From assembly GCF_023898315.1 (NCBI RefSeq), contig NC_064622.1:358837234-358901233 (forward strand): a stretch of DNA of 64,000 nt, given 5' to 3'. Each line of letters starts with the position of its first letter. Position 1 is the stretch's first letter. The position numbers and the translations under genes were made by a program. Positions 32,931-45,390 of this stretch are shown piece after piece. The notes under the pieces were generated by a model that was given only the letters and a program-made list of their open reading frames with translations, was not told where the DNA came from and made no database searches. Origin of the DNA: Schistocerca nitens. Taxonomy: Eukaryota > Arthropoda > Insecta > Orthoptera > Acrididae.

Positions 32931-34958
32931 CTAGTGGACGACTGTTTAACTTGCATCTGTCACAAGTTGGAAAATATGAGTGAATATTCAACTGTGTGTA
33001 ATCACAAAAAACTGTAAACTGCGGCTGCTTTCTGTTTATCAACTGCCTCATTTATTTCTCTATATTTTTATTTCAAATTCAGAAATTATTGCTTCCTAAA
33101 AAACCTAACAGAAAGTTCATACTTATGCACAAGAAGATTCTCAAATTGGCGGGAATTATTTGGTTTACCATATCCCATACAAGATGTGGAGCGATTGAGA
33201 ATATAGTAGACTATGCTGCAAGGCCTTAGCGGGATCCTGAAGATAAGATTATAAAAAATAATTATAGTGGATCCTTAAATTAAAATATTTGTTACATTTT
33301 CTTTGCAATAACTGAAGTTTATTCAAGACTGTTTGCTGTTAGTTGATTAACTTAAGCCTCAAAGGACAAACGTGTTGCATAATTCATATAAATTAATCTT
33401 TGAACCCTACTCTCTTTAATTAGCTGTACAGGTAGAATTTGATTGCCGTCCTTCCAAGAAATTTCTTTCCAATGACTTGTGGTTTTCTTCAGTATTTAAA
33501 CAGAAACAATATTCAATACGATATTCATTCTTAATGTATTGTCTTGTTGCTAACAAGTCAGTGACTAAAAATATTAGAACTATGCATTGCTAATAAACTG
33601 CTTCACTCAACATAATTAGCTTTGAAGTAGTCAACTCCAAAGTACTCAACTGCACTGGACACTTCATACGTTAGGATGTGTGGGACACAAACCATGAATG
33701 TATCTTCTTTGTTTCAACTTTGCAGGTAAAGCAGTAGAAACTAACTCTATTACCAAGAACATTATTCCTTACATTTAGCAGTCCTTCGGTACAAAATTTA
33801 ATGAGAAAAACACAGGTTCCTTGCTACATATTTCTTTTTATTTCAAACAAACATGTCATGGATTTATTTATTTTTTATTACAACTGCTTAAACTTGTGTT
33901 AAAACAAATGATCATACTATTATGAATTGCCTGATCAATAATCTGATTTATAGTCGCTGTTTTATTTTCATACATCACCATAATGCACCCCCTTCGGAGT
34001 GGGTATCACTTGATGTCAATTGTGAATTCAGTAGGGAATTTCACCACATGTCCTGGTTAGTATCTTCCTGGGACACTTTGGATAATCTCATATCCTAGTT
34101 AGCTTACAGCTGATCAATGGTTTTGGATGCTCATGTGCAATGCCATCGAGAAGAAAAAGGCCTTGTTTGAGTCAGTCAATAGAAATGTTGACTCATCTAT
34201 CTTTAATATTATTGGTGAAAAACTTGGGTATATGACAAATCAAATTGTAAGGAACTATTGTGCAAGTTCACATGGTTTGTGTGCATCTGAGATCTTTGTG
34301 GATGAAAGGAGTTTCTTTGGCCTTCTTGCTGTAATCTGTAGGTTTCAACCAATGTGTCCATTTCTTCCGTTTCGTATGAAAGTGGTGGAAGGTCATTGTC
34401 TGATGTGATTTGATGTCTCCAGCTAATTTCAATATTGTACCATACATCATTTCCACCACTGTAGAGTATTTTTTGCTTTTGGAGGCCTGGCAACTGTGAT
34501 TTAGACAGCTGAATAATATTGTGGTTCAACTCATATTGGACTTTTTGCTTTGTAATATACAGTTTGTGTATATCTAATCTGTGAGGCTTATAAAAGATGA
34601 AAGTTGGTTGACATCGAGATGTAATGCTTAACTTAATGTTTAACTTCTTTTGGCATGACACAGGAGTTTGGCGACATGTATATGTCCCCTATATCTGGCC
34701 GCTGAGGCTAGATTTAGTTGCCTTTTGTCCGAAAATTTAAATGTATAGCTGTTGTCCTTATTTCACCTGTCTTCAACTTAACATGTCCTCTATATGGCAA
34801 GTAGCAATCTGTCCTTTTAAAATTTAGAGGAAATATGAAAGCAATTAATTCCTTCAGTTGCTTCAATATATTCTACATTCAACAGAGTGGTGTTATTAGT
34901 TACACGTTTGTTCTTGAGATCAATCAAAATGTGTAAATGAGTGTCTGGAGGTTTCCGG
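32931..34958. other. Unassigned intergenic sequence
   Basis: Two overlapping reading frames near 34127-34661 (93 codons +, 150 codons -) show no family resemblance and no composition shift, and are treated as chance. No repeat recognised. Confidence 0.4.
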
Positions 34959-35636
34959 TGATTAAGGATGGTAGTGTGGTACTGGTGTGCAAGAATCACA
35001 CTCCCCCTTGGCTATTGAACTTACTTGGAGTTGCTTCGCCGATCTTCTTTTCAGGATAGCCGGCTGCGATGTCCTGTACAACTTCTTCTCCGAAGATAAG
35101 ATGCTACTTTGGAGGAATTTTTTATACTTTTAAAATAACTCCGTACACTCGATAATACTTTGAACTCAATCTCACTGTATTTGGATCATACATAACAGTT
35201 TTCATACAACTAAAACATTTTTCATAAGCTTGACACTTTCTGGTCTGTCAGAAACTATCACTTTTATTTTTCCGTAAGCACAGTCTACAAATCTCTCCGA
35301 GTTTAACAAGACAACTGTCCGGACCTTGCGAAAGTAAGAGAATGAATGAATAAGTAATTGTCTCTTCTCTTCTTTCAACAACATTCAAAATGTTCACACA
35401 ATAATGTTTGACTTCGCACAGAGTACAGTGCGTTTATTCCTTGAGCTGGACGTGTAACTTCTTAGGCGGGCTCGGCGACTACCTGCCCACGCTGATCATC
35501 CGTCCAATACACAGCCGTCGTGTACACACATAATTGTGGTGCAGTAGACAAAGTTCTACTTTACCACACTCATCTCTAAAATAACGCGTGTTCGAGACGG
35601 TGGAAGAATTTACCCCGAAATTCTCAAGGCACTACC
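34959..35636 (-). repeat. 3' LTR
   Basis: In + coordinates it begins TGATTAAGGATGGTAGTGTG and ends GGCACTAC. It matches 37924-38589 nearly throughout, apart from a short divergent block near 35540-35600. Confidence 0.85.
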
Positions 35637-36654
35637 TATCCCTCCCCTTAGCTCGAACACACAATATTTTATACATGTTTGTTATGTACATCAATACTGT
35701 ATTCATATATTACTACTTTACGTTTCCATCAATTTATATAACTTTTTTTTAGCCGTCAGGTACTTCGTTTATAGCTCTCTTTCCTTTTCCGTGTTAATAC
35801 CATTATAATCATGGACTTTTTGATCAATGTAAACTTTGTAAGGACAAGAATCTTTCTGTTCCCTTTCCATTCATAAACTCCAAGTGCGCATTACCCAAAC
35901 GTATGCTGTTATTTATCCTTAATACTTCGCGTACTACTTTTTCTAAGTATGGATTTATTCAGTACCTTTTACAATCTGGAGGAACTCTGGGTAAATAAAG
36001 GTGTTCTTTTCAACACATGTAAATTCACACAAACATACAGTGCGAGTGGAAACGAGAATTCAAACTTACCAGAATAGTCCCTACAAAATGTGTGATTTTT
36101 GTCACGATACTGCCCTTTTCCTTTAGGCACAGTACCTACACATCACCCACAGGTTGATACTATGAAAGCACTTCCTCGTTCCGTTTTGGTAAGTACACCC
36201 CTTTAAACAAATTCCTAATATACTATGGTACAGGTCAATCCCCTTCTTGTTTCCCTGCCCGCACAGTATAGGTCAACCTTTCTTAGGTCTGCCTACCTGC
36301 CCTTTTCCATCCAATAAATGCTGAGTGCGCCCTCCTCCTCCTTCCTGAGTATGCTTCATAGTCCATTGCCCTGGCATACACCTTTATGTACCCTAGAATT
36401 CGAATACCTCTTAGAGAAATTAACATCCTACTTCACTCCTTACACTGGCTTCTCAATACTTTCTTTAACCCTTTTGAGTCCTCCATTACTTTTCCAGTCC
36501 TGTGTTCCCAGTAGACACCACACTTGGAAATATTATTTAATACACATACATACACACACACACCTACATATATTCTGCTTGTCCCATTATCCTACAGTTC
36601 ATCAGAATAGTCGTTAGACTGACACCAATTCTGTCCACTTAAGTATACGATGTA

Positions 36655-37170
36655 TGAGGTGCATCCAAGTTCTAAGGCCTCCGATTTTTTTTTCTAATTA
36701 ACTACTCACCCGAAATCGATGAAACTGGCATTACTTCTTGGCGTAATCGCCCTGCAGACGTAAACATTTTTCACAACGCTGACGCCATGATTCCATGGCA
36801 GCGGCGAAGGCTTCTTTAGGAGTTTGTTTTGACCAATGGAAAATCGCTGAGGCAATAGCAGCACGGCTGGTGAATGCGGCCATGGAGAGTGTCTTTCATT
36901 GTTGGAAAAAGTCACTAGGAGCCAGGTCAGGTGAGTAGGGAGCATGAGGAATCACTTCAAAGTTGTTATCACAAAGAAACTGTTGCGTAACGTTAGCTCG
37001 ATGTGCGGGTGCGTTGTCTTGGTGAAACAGCACACGCGCAGCCCTTCCCGGACGTTTTTGTTGCAGTGCAGGAAGGAATTTGTTCTTCAAAACATTTTTG
37101 TAGGATGCACCTGTTACCGTAGTGCCCTTTGGAATGCAATGGGTAAGGATTACGGCCTCTCAAATTTATA
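36655..37170 (-). pseudogene. Mariner-type transposase relic nested in the LTR element
   Basis: The - strand frame shows FLPALQQKRPGRAARVLFHQD (cited by its start near 37080), then FHQDNAPAHRANV (second catalytic D), then PYSPDLAPSDFF (third D). After a frame break come the C-terminal blocks RCEKCLRLQGDYAKK at about 36740-36780. A small deletion near 36900 separates the two frames. The left outer sequence GAGGTGCATCCAAGTTCTAA is probably a terminal repeat. It represents an insertion into the interior of the LTR retrotransposon. Confidence 0.75.
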
Positions 37171-37179
37171 ATGTAAACC

Positions 37180-37480
37180 TTCGCCCTATGCTTCTAACTT
37201 TTCACTTAAAGTAGTACTTATTTCATTTCTCAAAAAGTCAATTTGAGCAGTTGAAGTTACACTCTGTGCTCCTAACTTTTCACTTAAAGTAGCACTCTGT
37301 GCTTCTAGTTTTTCATTTAAAGCAACATTTTGATCTCTTATTTCGAAATTTGAGCAGTGGCGGCTGCACTTTCCCCATCTATTTTTTCACTTAACAAAGC
37401 ATTCTGAGCATCTAATTTGGTATTTAACTTCAGACTTAGTCCCTTAATTAAATTTGCTACTTCAGTCCAGTCTGGCATGA
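37180..37480 (-). pseudogene. Gag-like coiled-coil remnant with short tandem repeats
   Basis: On the - strand the frame starts MPDWTEVANLIKGLSLKLNT and continues into a heptad-like LDAQNALLSEKID unit. A roughly 36-bp unit encoding the same SEKLEAQ-type heptads recurs about four times (for example near 37195, 37265, 37310 and 37380). It sits directly downstream of the 5' LTR. Assignment as gag is by position and coiled-coil character. Confidence 0.5.
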
Positions 37481-37923
37481 CCTTAGTTTGATCTTGTGAT
37501 CATTAAAAAAAATCACCTCTGTAAATAATGACCACCCTAGTTTACATTCAAATAGTTATTATCTTGAGCTCACCTGTCATAGGATTGTAGGTTGCATCGG
37601 TGAGGTGTAGAAACAGCACCGGTGAACCGCACAGGCGCCGGCAGCGTCAAATGTTGGTCGTGACGTCAACATTGGCGGGCGCAAAGTCAGCAACTCAAGC
37701 AGCAACCAGCAATGATGGTGGGTTACTGCGACTGCGTCAGCTGGTTATTGCATCGGTGTCGGCTGGTTACTTCGTGTGTGAGGATTGCTTCCTCCCCACA
37801 ACCAAATATTCTTAATTGAATCTTGCAGACTAATTTTTTCGTCTCATTATTATGTGTTGCTATGGCAACTCTCAACTTTTTCTCATCTCAATCTTCTTCA
37901 AAAAAATTCCTCCTAGTTTACGG

Positions 37924-38589
37924 TGATTAAGGGTGGTAGTGTGGTACTGGTGTGCAAGAATCACACTCCCCCTTGGATATTGAACTTACTTGGAGTTGCT
38001 TCGCCGATCTTCTTTTCAGGATAGCCGGCTGCAATGTCCTGTACAACTTCTTCTCCGAAGATAAGATGCTACTTTGGAGGAATTTTTTATACTTTTAAAA
38101 TAACCCTGTACACTCGATAATACTTTGAACTCAGTCACACTGTATTTTCATCACACATAACAGTTTTCATACAACTAAAACATTTTTCGTAAGCTTGACA
38201 CTTTCTGGTCTGTCAGAAACTATCACTTTTATTTTTCCATAAGTACAGTCTACAAACCTCTCCCAAGTTTAACAAGACAACTGTCCAGACCTTTGGAAAG
38301 TGAGAGAATGAATGAATAAGTAATTGTCTCTTCTCTTCTTTCAACAACATTCCAAATGTTCACACAATAATGTTTGACGTCACACTGAGTACAGCGCGTT
38401 TATTCCTTGAGCTGGACGTATAACTTCATAGGTGGGCTCGGCGACTACCTGCCCACGCCGATCATCTGTCTGATACACGTCTGTCCTGCACAGTAGACAC
38501 AATTCTACTTTACCACATTCATCTCTAAAACAACGCGTGGGAATACGAGCGTCTCTTAGAATTCACCCCAAAATTCTCGAGGCACTACA
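37924..38589 (-). repeat. 5' LTR
   Basis: Partner of the repeat at 34959-35636; ends GGCACTACA at 38589. Transcription is expected from right to left. Confidence 0.85.
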
Positions 38590-40129
38590 AGTGGACAGTT
38601 GCCTTGATATGAAATAACCTTTACATAGTACATTTTCAAACTAGGTCAACATCCAGTAACTCTGAACTGTAGGCTGGAATCTGAGAACCATTTGTTGTAA
38701 ACAGTTAACATCCAGCCACTTTTTTAATTTCATTTTTTTGTTTTTATTCTTTGGGTCACTTTTTGTTGCGAGTAGAACAGAGATGTTTGCTGCTCTATCT
38801 ACAAAACACAATCGTGTGTTTAGTTGCATTCTGTAATAAATAAGTGATACTGTCAACCTGTGACAACTTATTTGGTGAGCCTGTTGAATAAGCCTCCTGT
38901 TGTTTCCCCGATTCTTCCCGTTCACAAGGCAGAATGCATTTTTTTAGTCTATAGTCTACAACAAAATGAAAATATTTGTGCCAGTACTTCCTCAATCAGC
39001 TTGTGCTTCTGCTATGAGACTGGTGTAGCCCATGATTAACCCTCTTCTTTTCCAGTTGACATTTTTGTTCTAAGATTTTTAAGCACAATTTACATAACTG
39101 GAACATCTGCTCTATAGCTGATAATATCTTCTACATTGTAGTTGACTTAATTTCATTAACATATCATACTTTCATAATTTTATTGGCAATGAAAGCAATT
39201 TCATACACATCTTCCTCACAGATAGTTTAAATATTTTGAACATGACAGGGAAGTATACCTAACAATAAAATTTAACATTGTATCGCACACATTCTTCCCT
39301 GGATAACCTTCAATTTTTTGTTTTTTATTTTTTTTAGTTTGATATTCTTTGGCACCATCAGTTTGCCTGTTACATGTTCCAAACCACTTTCAGCTCATTT
39401 TCATTACATTTTCCTCGCCTAAAATCAAATTTGCTCTGTTAATTCCTTTCCTTATTTCAACTTAATATGCACTGAAGGCAAATAGTATGATTCCATCAAC
39501 AAAACTGAGGTGATTCAGATATATTTTGTTAACTAGTATTGTTTTTTTCATTTGCCCTGTTTAGATACCTGAAAACTTCAACTCCGGTTCTTTAGAATAT
39601 TTTCGGTGATTTGTCTCTTTGGCTGTTTTCTCTTTCATATTCCATTCTACACTTTCATTCATGACCATAAATTATCATTGTGCTACAATCTATATTACGA
39701 AACAGCTAACCCAGTTCATGGCTCCCAGTCCCAATTACAGGTTGCCATCCTAACAGCATCTAGGGACAACGAAATTTTGATTTCCAGTATTTTATATAAT
39801 TATTGGCTGAATTTAAAAATTTTTAAGTTCTGTCATAATTGCTCATTAAGGGGTAAAATCTTATATTCAACACAATAAGACAAATATTACATTTAGAAAC
39901 TGTGTGTATGTCTCGAGGCACCAAACTCACCACACACAAATATCTGGACTATATTCATACAGTAATAGAGACCGAGAGCACTTAGTGACTTGCAGCAAAC
40001 TTCACTTCCAAAGCTTTTCCTCACAGACACCCCCCCCCCCCCCTCCCAACACACAAAATGAAAGCAAAAGTTTCTTACTTCCAACATTTTCACTGTCCAT
40101 GCAGTAAAACTGCCACTTCAGGCATGACA

Positions 40130-40270
40130 TGTTAATTTGTTACTGCTTTACTGCGAACTCTATTCATAACATATTTGCTGACAGTGTCTACACATACCAC
40201 TGAATGCACCCACAAAATAATATCGTCGTACAATATGTAGTTCAGGATATATGGTATCATAAACATAGGG
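40130..40270 (-). repeat. Single inverted copy of the 28.5-kb tandem-repeat unit
   Basis: The reverse complement of this stretch reads ATGTTTATGATACCATATATCC, then TACAATATGTAGT-like sequence, TTTTGTGGGTGCATTCAG, TGTGTAGACACTGTC and ATGTTATGAATAGAG. These are the same blocks in the same order as the unit at 28709-28880. Confidence 0.55.
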
Positions 40271-40539
40271 ATGAACAAAAAACTAACTTTTGCTTAAAAC
40301 AGAGTGCAAATTACTCAGTCAACACTTGTACAGTGTTTGACAATGAGAGCACTTAGTGACTTCTAACAAACTTTAAACACAATTTGAAACCTATTTTTGT
40401 CACTTACATTCATAATGTAAAATATGTAACATGTTAACTCATTTGCAAAGTAATCAGAACTTTCTAACTTTTATACGCTGAAAATCAATTCTTTTAAGAA
40501 TCACTAGCTTACTGGTACTAAACTAAACTCCGCTATTAG

Positions 40540-40640
40540 CCCAAGAAGATCATGCAACGTGGACCGTGCACTGTGTCATCCTCTGCCATATGGTGTCATG
40601 GAGATCCAGTATAGAGGGGCATGGCATCAAATTCACTTCT
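40540..40640 (+). repeat. Truncated SINE-like fragment
   Basis: GACCGTGCACTGTGTCATCC, then CTCTGCCATATGG and GGAGGGGCATGG-like blocks, resembles a dispersed insect SINE by recall. Weak. Confidence 0.3.
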
Positions 40641-42279
40641 AAGCCCATCTTATTCCTTTGCCTGCTTCACTGTTTCTACCCCTATGTTTGCTAATAGTTT
40701 TTCTGTATCTCTTGAACAGAATGGAGAGGAGCCCAATAGGTCTATGATGTTTTACATCTTGTATGTATCCTTATTGTGAAGGACAATAGTTAAAACAATA
40801 TTCCAGTTTTGTAGTATTGTCTTTCATCACAGGAATTCTGTAAATAATTTTGCAAGCTCCTTTTTGCCCAGCTTTAACAATTTCAGTTTTTAAACCTAAT
40901 TATTTCCAGACATGCTTTCTTTCTTCATACCCCAAATCGCTTTGTACATCTCATATGATTTTATTTCTGGAACATTATTAACTATTAATGTTATAACTAT
41001 TAGTGCTTCTGTTTCATTCATTGAACTATAGGCAAATTTAAGCACATTGTGAATACTTGTATAATTTTGTTTATACCGAATATGTGCTGTATACCTGACA
41101 AGTTGCAGTTTTCTTTTCTTCATACTTTCATTGTTTTCACCTTTTTTTCCTTACCAATGTTTCATTGCATATTCACACATCGGCTCACAAACATTTCAGA
41201 TAGTTCTATTTAATTCAGGTTATTCCATTTGAACTTTTCTTTTCTTTTGCTTTGTTCGTACCTGCTACATTTGCTGCTTCCATTTAGTGTGCTACCTTCA
41301 CCTATGTTTGTATAACTTTCATTTTCTAAGATGCTGTACTTGCTGCTCAAATTAATCTCCTACACCTCTCTAGTATTAAATAAATTCTTGTAATAAATAA
41401 TGAAGCAATATTTATCCCTCAGCTGACCATTAATAAGTATAATTGAAATTTAGATTATTTTAATCTCTGTCTGCCTCAACAAAGACTTTAACATAAAAAA
41501 GTGTGCACTTTCCTCTGTAAACACAGGAAGCTTGGTTTGCACAACTCTGGTCTCCTAAGATAATAAATCCATTAATCTGTCTTTCCCACTTCCATTGCAG
41601 ATCATATGTTTACCTTCACCTGCCACCTATTGGCACAATTCCAGTGTGATTCCCACTATAGTTTACACTCTGCAAGAACTGTTTCTTTGCTAAAAGTTAA
41701 AAAATCTGTTGAACTGAGATTCAGTCCTGGATATTTGCTAAAAATCAGAAACATGGACAACATTAATGTGCCTCATGGTAAAAATATGAAGTTACAGCTC
41801 CAATCCAGTTCAAAGGTTTAATTTATCGGAAATGCTCACCTCATCAGAATGTACATTTTTGTCCTTAACTGGTGTTGGTCAATGCTGCTACCAACCAGAA
41901 AGTTCTCTCTCCAATTTGATTTTACTTACAAGTTGCCTAAAGGTGTACCACGACATGTGTACTGAACATTGCTTTCCCGTGTCACTGTATAAAGCCAGTA
42001 AAGCTTTTGGTATTCAGTTATAAATATTTTTCAGTTCAACACTGTCGACTGCTCTCTTCCTGGTATTAATTGAACATTTCCCACATTGAAACTTCCTGGC
42101 AGATTAAAACTGTGTGCCGGACCGAGACTCGAACTCAGGACCTTTGCCATCTACATCTACATGATTACTCTGCAATTCACATTTAAGTGCTTGGCAGAGG
42201 GTTCATCGAACCACAATCATACTATCTCTCTACCATTCCACTCCCGAACAGCGCGCGGGAAAAACGAATACCTAAACCT

Positions 42280-44077
42280 TTATGTTCGAGCTCTGATTTC
42301 TCTTATTTTATTTTGATGATCATTCCTACCTATGTAGGTTGGGCTCAACAAAATATTTTCGCATTCGGAAGAGAAAGTTGGTGACAGAAATTTCGTAAAT
42401 AGATCTTGCCGCGACGAAAAACGTCTTTGCTTTAATGACTTCCATCCCAACTCGCATATCATATCTGCCACACTCTCTCCCCTATTACGTGATAATACAA
42501 AACGAGCTGCCCTTTTTTGCACCCTTTTCAATGTCCTCCGTCAATCCCACCTGGTAAGGATCCCTCACTGCGCAGCAATATTCTAACAGAGGACGAACGA
42601 GTGTAGTGTCAGCTGTCTCTTTAGCGGACTTGTTGCATCTTCTAAGTGTCCTGCCAATGAAACGCGACCTTTGGCTCGCCTTCCCCACAATATTATCTAT
42701 GAGGTCTTTCCAACTGAAGTTGTTCGTAATTTTAACACCCAGGTACTTAGTTGAATTGACAGCCTTGAGAATTGTACTATTTATCGAGTAATCGAATTCC
42801 AACGGATTTATTTTGGAACTCATGTGGATCACCTCACACTTTTCGTTATTTAGTGTCAACTGCCACCTGCCACACCATACAATAATCTTTTCTAAATCGC
42901 TTTGCAACTGATACTGGTCTTCGGATGACCTTACTAGACGGTAAATTACAGCATCATCTGCGAACAACCTAAGAGAACTGCTCAGATTGTCACCCAGGTC
43001 ATTTATATAGATCAGGAACAGCAGAGGTCCCAGGACGCTTCCCTGGGGAACACCTGATATCACTTCAGTTTTACTCAATGATTTGCCATCTATTACTACG
43101 AACTGCGACCTTCCTGACAGGAAATCACGAATCCAGTCTCCTCACAACTGATACGATACTCCATAAGCCCACTGCTTGATTAGAAATCGCTTGTGAGGAA
43201 CGGTGTCAAAAGCTTTCCGGAAATCTAGAAATACGGAATCAAATTGAGATCCCCTGTCGATAGCGACCATTACTTCGTGCGAATAAAGAGCTAGGTGCGT
43301 TGCACAAGAACGATGTTTTCTGAAACCATGCTGATTACGTATCAATAGATTGTTCCCTTCGAGGTGATTCATAATGTTTGAATTCAATATGTGCTCCCAA
43401 ACCCTACTGCAAACCGACGTCAATGATATAGGTCTGTAGTTCGATGGATTACTCCTACTACCCTTCTTAAACACTGGTGCGACCTGTGCAATTTTCCAAT
43501 CTGTAGGTACAGATCTATCAGTGAGTGAGCGGTTGTATATGATTGCTAAGTAGGGAGCTATTGTATCAGCGTAATCTGAAAGGAACCTAATCGGTATACA
43601 ATCTGGACCTGAAGACTTGCCCGTATCAAGCAATTTGAGTTGCTTCGCAACCCCTAAGATATCTACTTCTAAGAAACTCATGCTAGCAGCTGTTCGTGTT
43701 TCAAATTCTGGAATGTTCCATTCATCTTCCCTGGTGAAGGAATTTTGGAAAACTGCGTTCAATAACTCCACTTTAGCGGCACAGTCGTCAGTAACAGTAC
43801 CATCGGCACTGCGCAGCGAAGGTATTGACTGCGTCTTGCCGCTTGTGTACTTTACATACAACCAGAATTTCTTCGGATTTTCTACCAAATTTTGAGACAA
43901 TGTTTCACTGTGGAACATATTAAAGGCATCTCGGATTGAAGTCCGTGCCAAATTTTGCACGTCTGTAAATTTTACCCAATCTTTGGGATTTTGCGTTCTT
44001 CTGAACTTCGTGCTTTTTCCATTGCCTCTGCAACAGCGTTCAGACCTGTTTTGTGTACCACGGGGGATCAGTTCCAT
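42280..44077 (-). pseudogene. LINE reverse transcriptase
   Basis: The blocks appear in order: KLLDTGKSSGPDCIPIRFL, VPTDWKIAQVAPVFKKGSR, NYRPISLTSVCSRVWE, NQHGFRKHRSC, FDSVFLDFRKAFDTVPH (RT motif A), VISGVPQGSVLGPLLFLIY (motif B), RLFADDAVIYR (catalytic FADD) and LGVKITNNFSW. Lesions seen: an in-frame TGA at about 43140 between motifs A and B, and a frameshift near 42520 before the C-terminal ICELGWKSLKQRR block. Function: target-primed reverse transcription. Confidence 0.9.
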
Positions 44078-44141
44078 CTCTTAACAGTTTATGAGGTATG
44101 AATCTCTCAATTGCTGTTGCTACAATATCTTTGAATTTGAG

Positions 44142-44990
44142 TCACATCTCTTCTACATTTGCATAATCAGTTCGAAAGGAATGGAGATTGTCTCTTAGGA
44201 ATGCTTCTAGTGACACTTTATCCGCTTTTTTAAATAAAATTATTTTGCATTTGTTTCTGGTGGATTTGGAAGAAACGGTATTGAGCCTAGCTACAACGAC
44301 CTTGTGATCACTAATCCCTGTATCAGTCATGATGCTCTCTATTAGCTCTGGATTGTTTGTGGCTAAGAGGTCAAGTGTGTTTTCGCAACCATTTACAATT
44401 CGCGTGGGTTCGTGGACTAACTGCTCAAAATAATTTTCGGAGAAAGCATTTAGGACAATCTCGGAAGATGTTTTCTGCCTACGACTGGTTTTGAACAAGT
44501 ATTTTTGCCAACAAATCGAGGGAAGGTTGAAGTCCCCACCAACTATAGCCATATGAGTGGGGTATTTATTTGTTACGAGACTCAAATATTCTCTGAACTG
44601 TTCAGCAACTATATCATCGGAGTCTGGGGGTCAGTAGAAGGAGCCAATTATTAACTTAGTTCGGCTGTTAAGTATAACCACCACCCATACCAATTTGCAC
44701 GGAGTATCTACTTCGACTTCACTACAAGATAAACCACTACTGACAGACGCAAACACTCCACCACCAATTCTGCCTAGTCTATCTTTCCTGAACACCGTCT
44801 GAGACTTCGTAAAAATTTCTGCAGAACTTATTTCAGGCTTTAGGCAGCTTTCTGTACCTATAACGATTTCAGCTTCTGTGCTTTCTATTAGCGCTTGAAG
44901 CTCAGGGACTTTCCCAGCACAACTACAACAATTTACAACTACAATTCCGACTGTTCCTTGATCCAAGCATGTCCTGTATTTGCCATGCAC
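44142..44990 (-). pseudogene. LINE AP-endonuclease
   Basis: Contains LIESTEAEIVIGTESCL (TE motif), RLGRIGGGVFASV, IIGSFY, then after a stop MAIVGGDFNLPSICW (the GDFN catalytic motif), NTLDLLATNN and GISDHKVVVARL (the catalytic SDH motif). A stop near 44630 separates the two halves. The domain nicks target DNA to prime reverse transcription. Confidence 0.85.
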
Positions 44991-45075
44991 CCTTTGAGAT
45001 TGCAGCCCCCCCTGTACTTTACCGAGGCCTTCTAACCTTTCGCGGGCAAGTGCTCTACCATCTGAGCTACGAGTC

Positions 45076-45151
45076 GTGCTTGGGTAGCTCAGATGGTAAA
45101 GCACTTGCCCGCGAAAGGCAAAGGTCCCGATTTTGAGTCTCGGTCTGGCAC
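45076..45151 (+). repeat. tRNA-like unit of the SINE (not a tRNA gene)
   Basis: It has a D-arm-like GGTAGCTCAGATGGTAAAGC, an anticodon-stem-like TTGCC...GGCAA with a 7-nt loop, and a degraded T-arm (GATTTTGAGTCTC). The loop has no U at position 33. A reversed partner ends at 45070. Confidence 0.75.
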
Positions 45152-45390
45152 ACAATTTTAATCTTCCAGCAAGTTTCATATCAGCGCACACTCCGCTGCA
45201 GAGAGTGAAGATCTCATTCTGGAAATTTCCCACATTGCCTACGCCCATACCTAAATGTGCACTTAGTTCTTCACAGCACTCAAGTGCTGCTTGAAGCACA
45301 CAACAAGGTTTCTCAATTTTGGTCCAGTCATCTGAATAAATGGCAATACTATCACCCCACAAAACAAATCTAAACTAGCCCCCAACAGCA

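Larger units (their letters stand above)
34959..38589 (-). mobile_element. Short LTR retrotransposon with nested mariner
   Basis: Direct repeats of about 670 bp (34959-35636 and 37924-38589) flank a 2.3-kb interior. On the - strand the 5' LTR is the one at 37924-38589. A purine-rich tract (AAGGGGAGGGATAG, about 35636-35650 read on the - strand) abuts the 3' LTR start. A gag-like coiled-coil frame follows the 5' LTR. The interior lacks RT and integrase, so the element is non-autonomous. The LTRs are about 90-95% identical by eye, younger than the Gypsy at 4252. Confidence 0.8.
38590..42075. other. Long intergenic stretch without recognised genes
   Basis: AT-rich sequence with only short chance frames. 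Inside it are a C run at 40029-40043, an inverted copy of the tandem-repeat unit (about 40130-40270) and a SINE-like fragment (about 40540-40640). Confidence 0.45.
42149..45037 (-). mobile_element. Nearly full-length APE/RT LINE (CR1/Jockey-like)
   Basis: A - strand LINE with endonuclease, RT and a 3' end in a GTAGATGTAGAT microsatellite tail (42149-42160 on the + strand). It lies inside the tRNA-like unit of a SINE: SINE sequence ends GACCTTTGCC at 42148 and resumes CTTTCGCGGG at about 45037. Target duplication is minimal or absent (1-2 bp). The coding region carries few lesions, so it is relatively young. Confidence 0.88.
42088..45224. mobile_element. Inverted-dimer tRNA-like SINE, split by a LINE, 12-bp target duplication
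   Basis: ATTTCCCACATT lies immediately outside both ends (42076-42087 and 45225-45236). The left end is GAAACTTCCTGGCAGATTAA followed by a reverse-oriented tRNA-like unit. That unit is interrupted at 42148 by a LINE and resumes at 45038. A 14-bp spacer later comes a forward tRNA-like unit (45076-45151), then CACAATTTTAATCTTCCAGC and a tail ending TCATTCTGGA. Before the LINE insertion it was a head-to-head inverted dimer of about 250 bp. Confidence 0.85.

Noticed and set aside
34127-34661. A 150-codon - strand frame
   Set aside because: No family resemblance and an overlapping + strand frame of similar length; most likely chance.
43617-43895. A 92-codon + strand frame
   Set aside because: Antisense of the LINE RT region.
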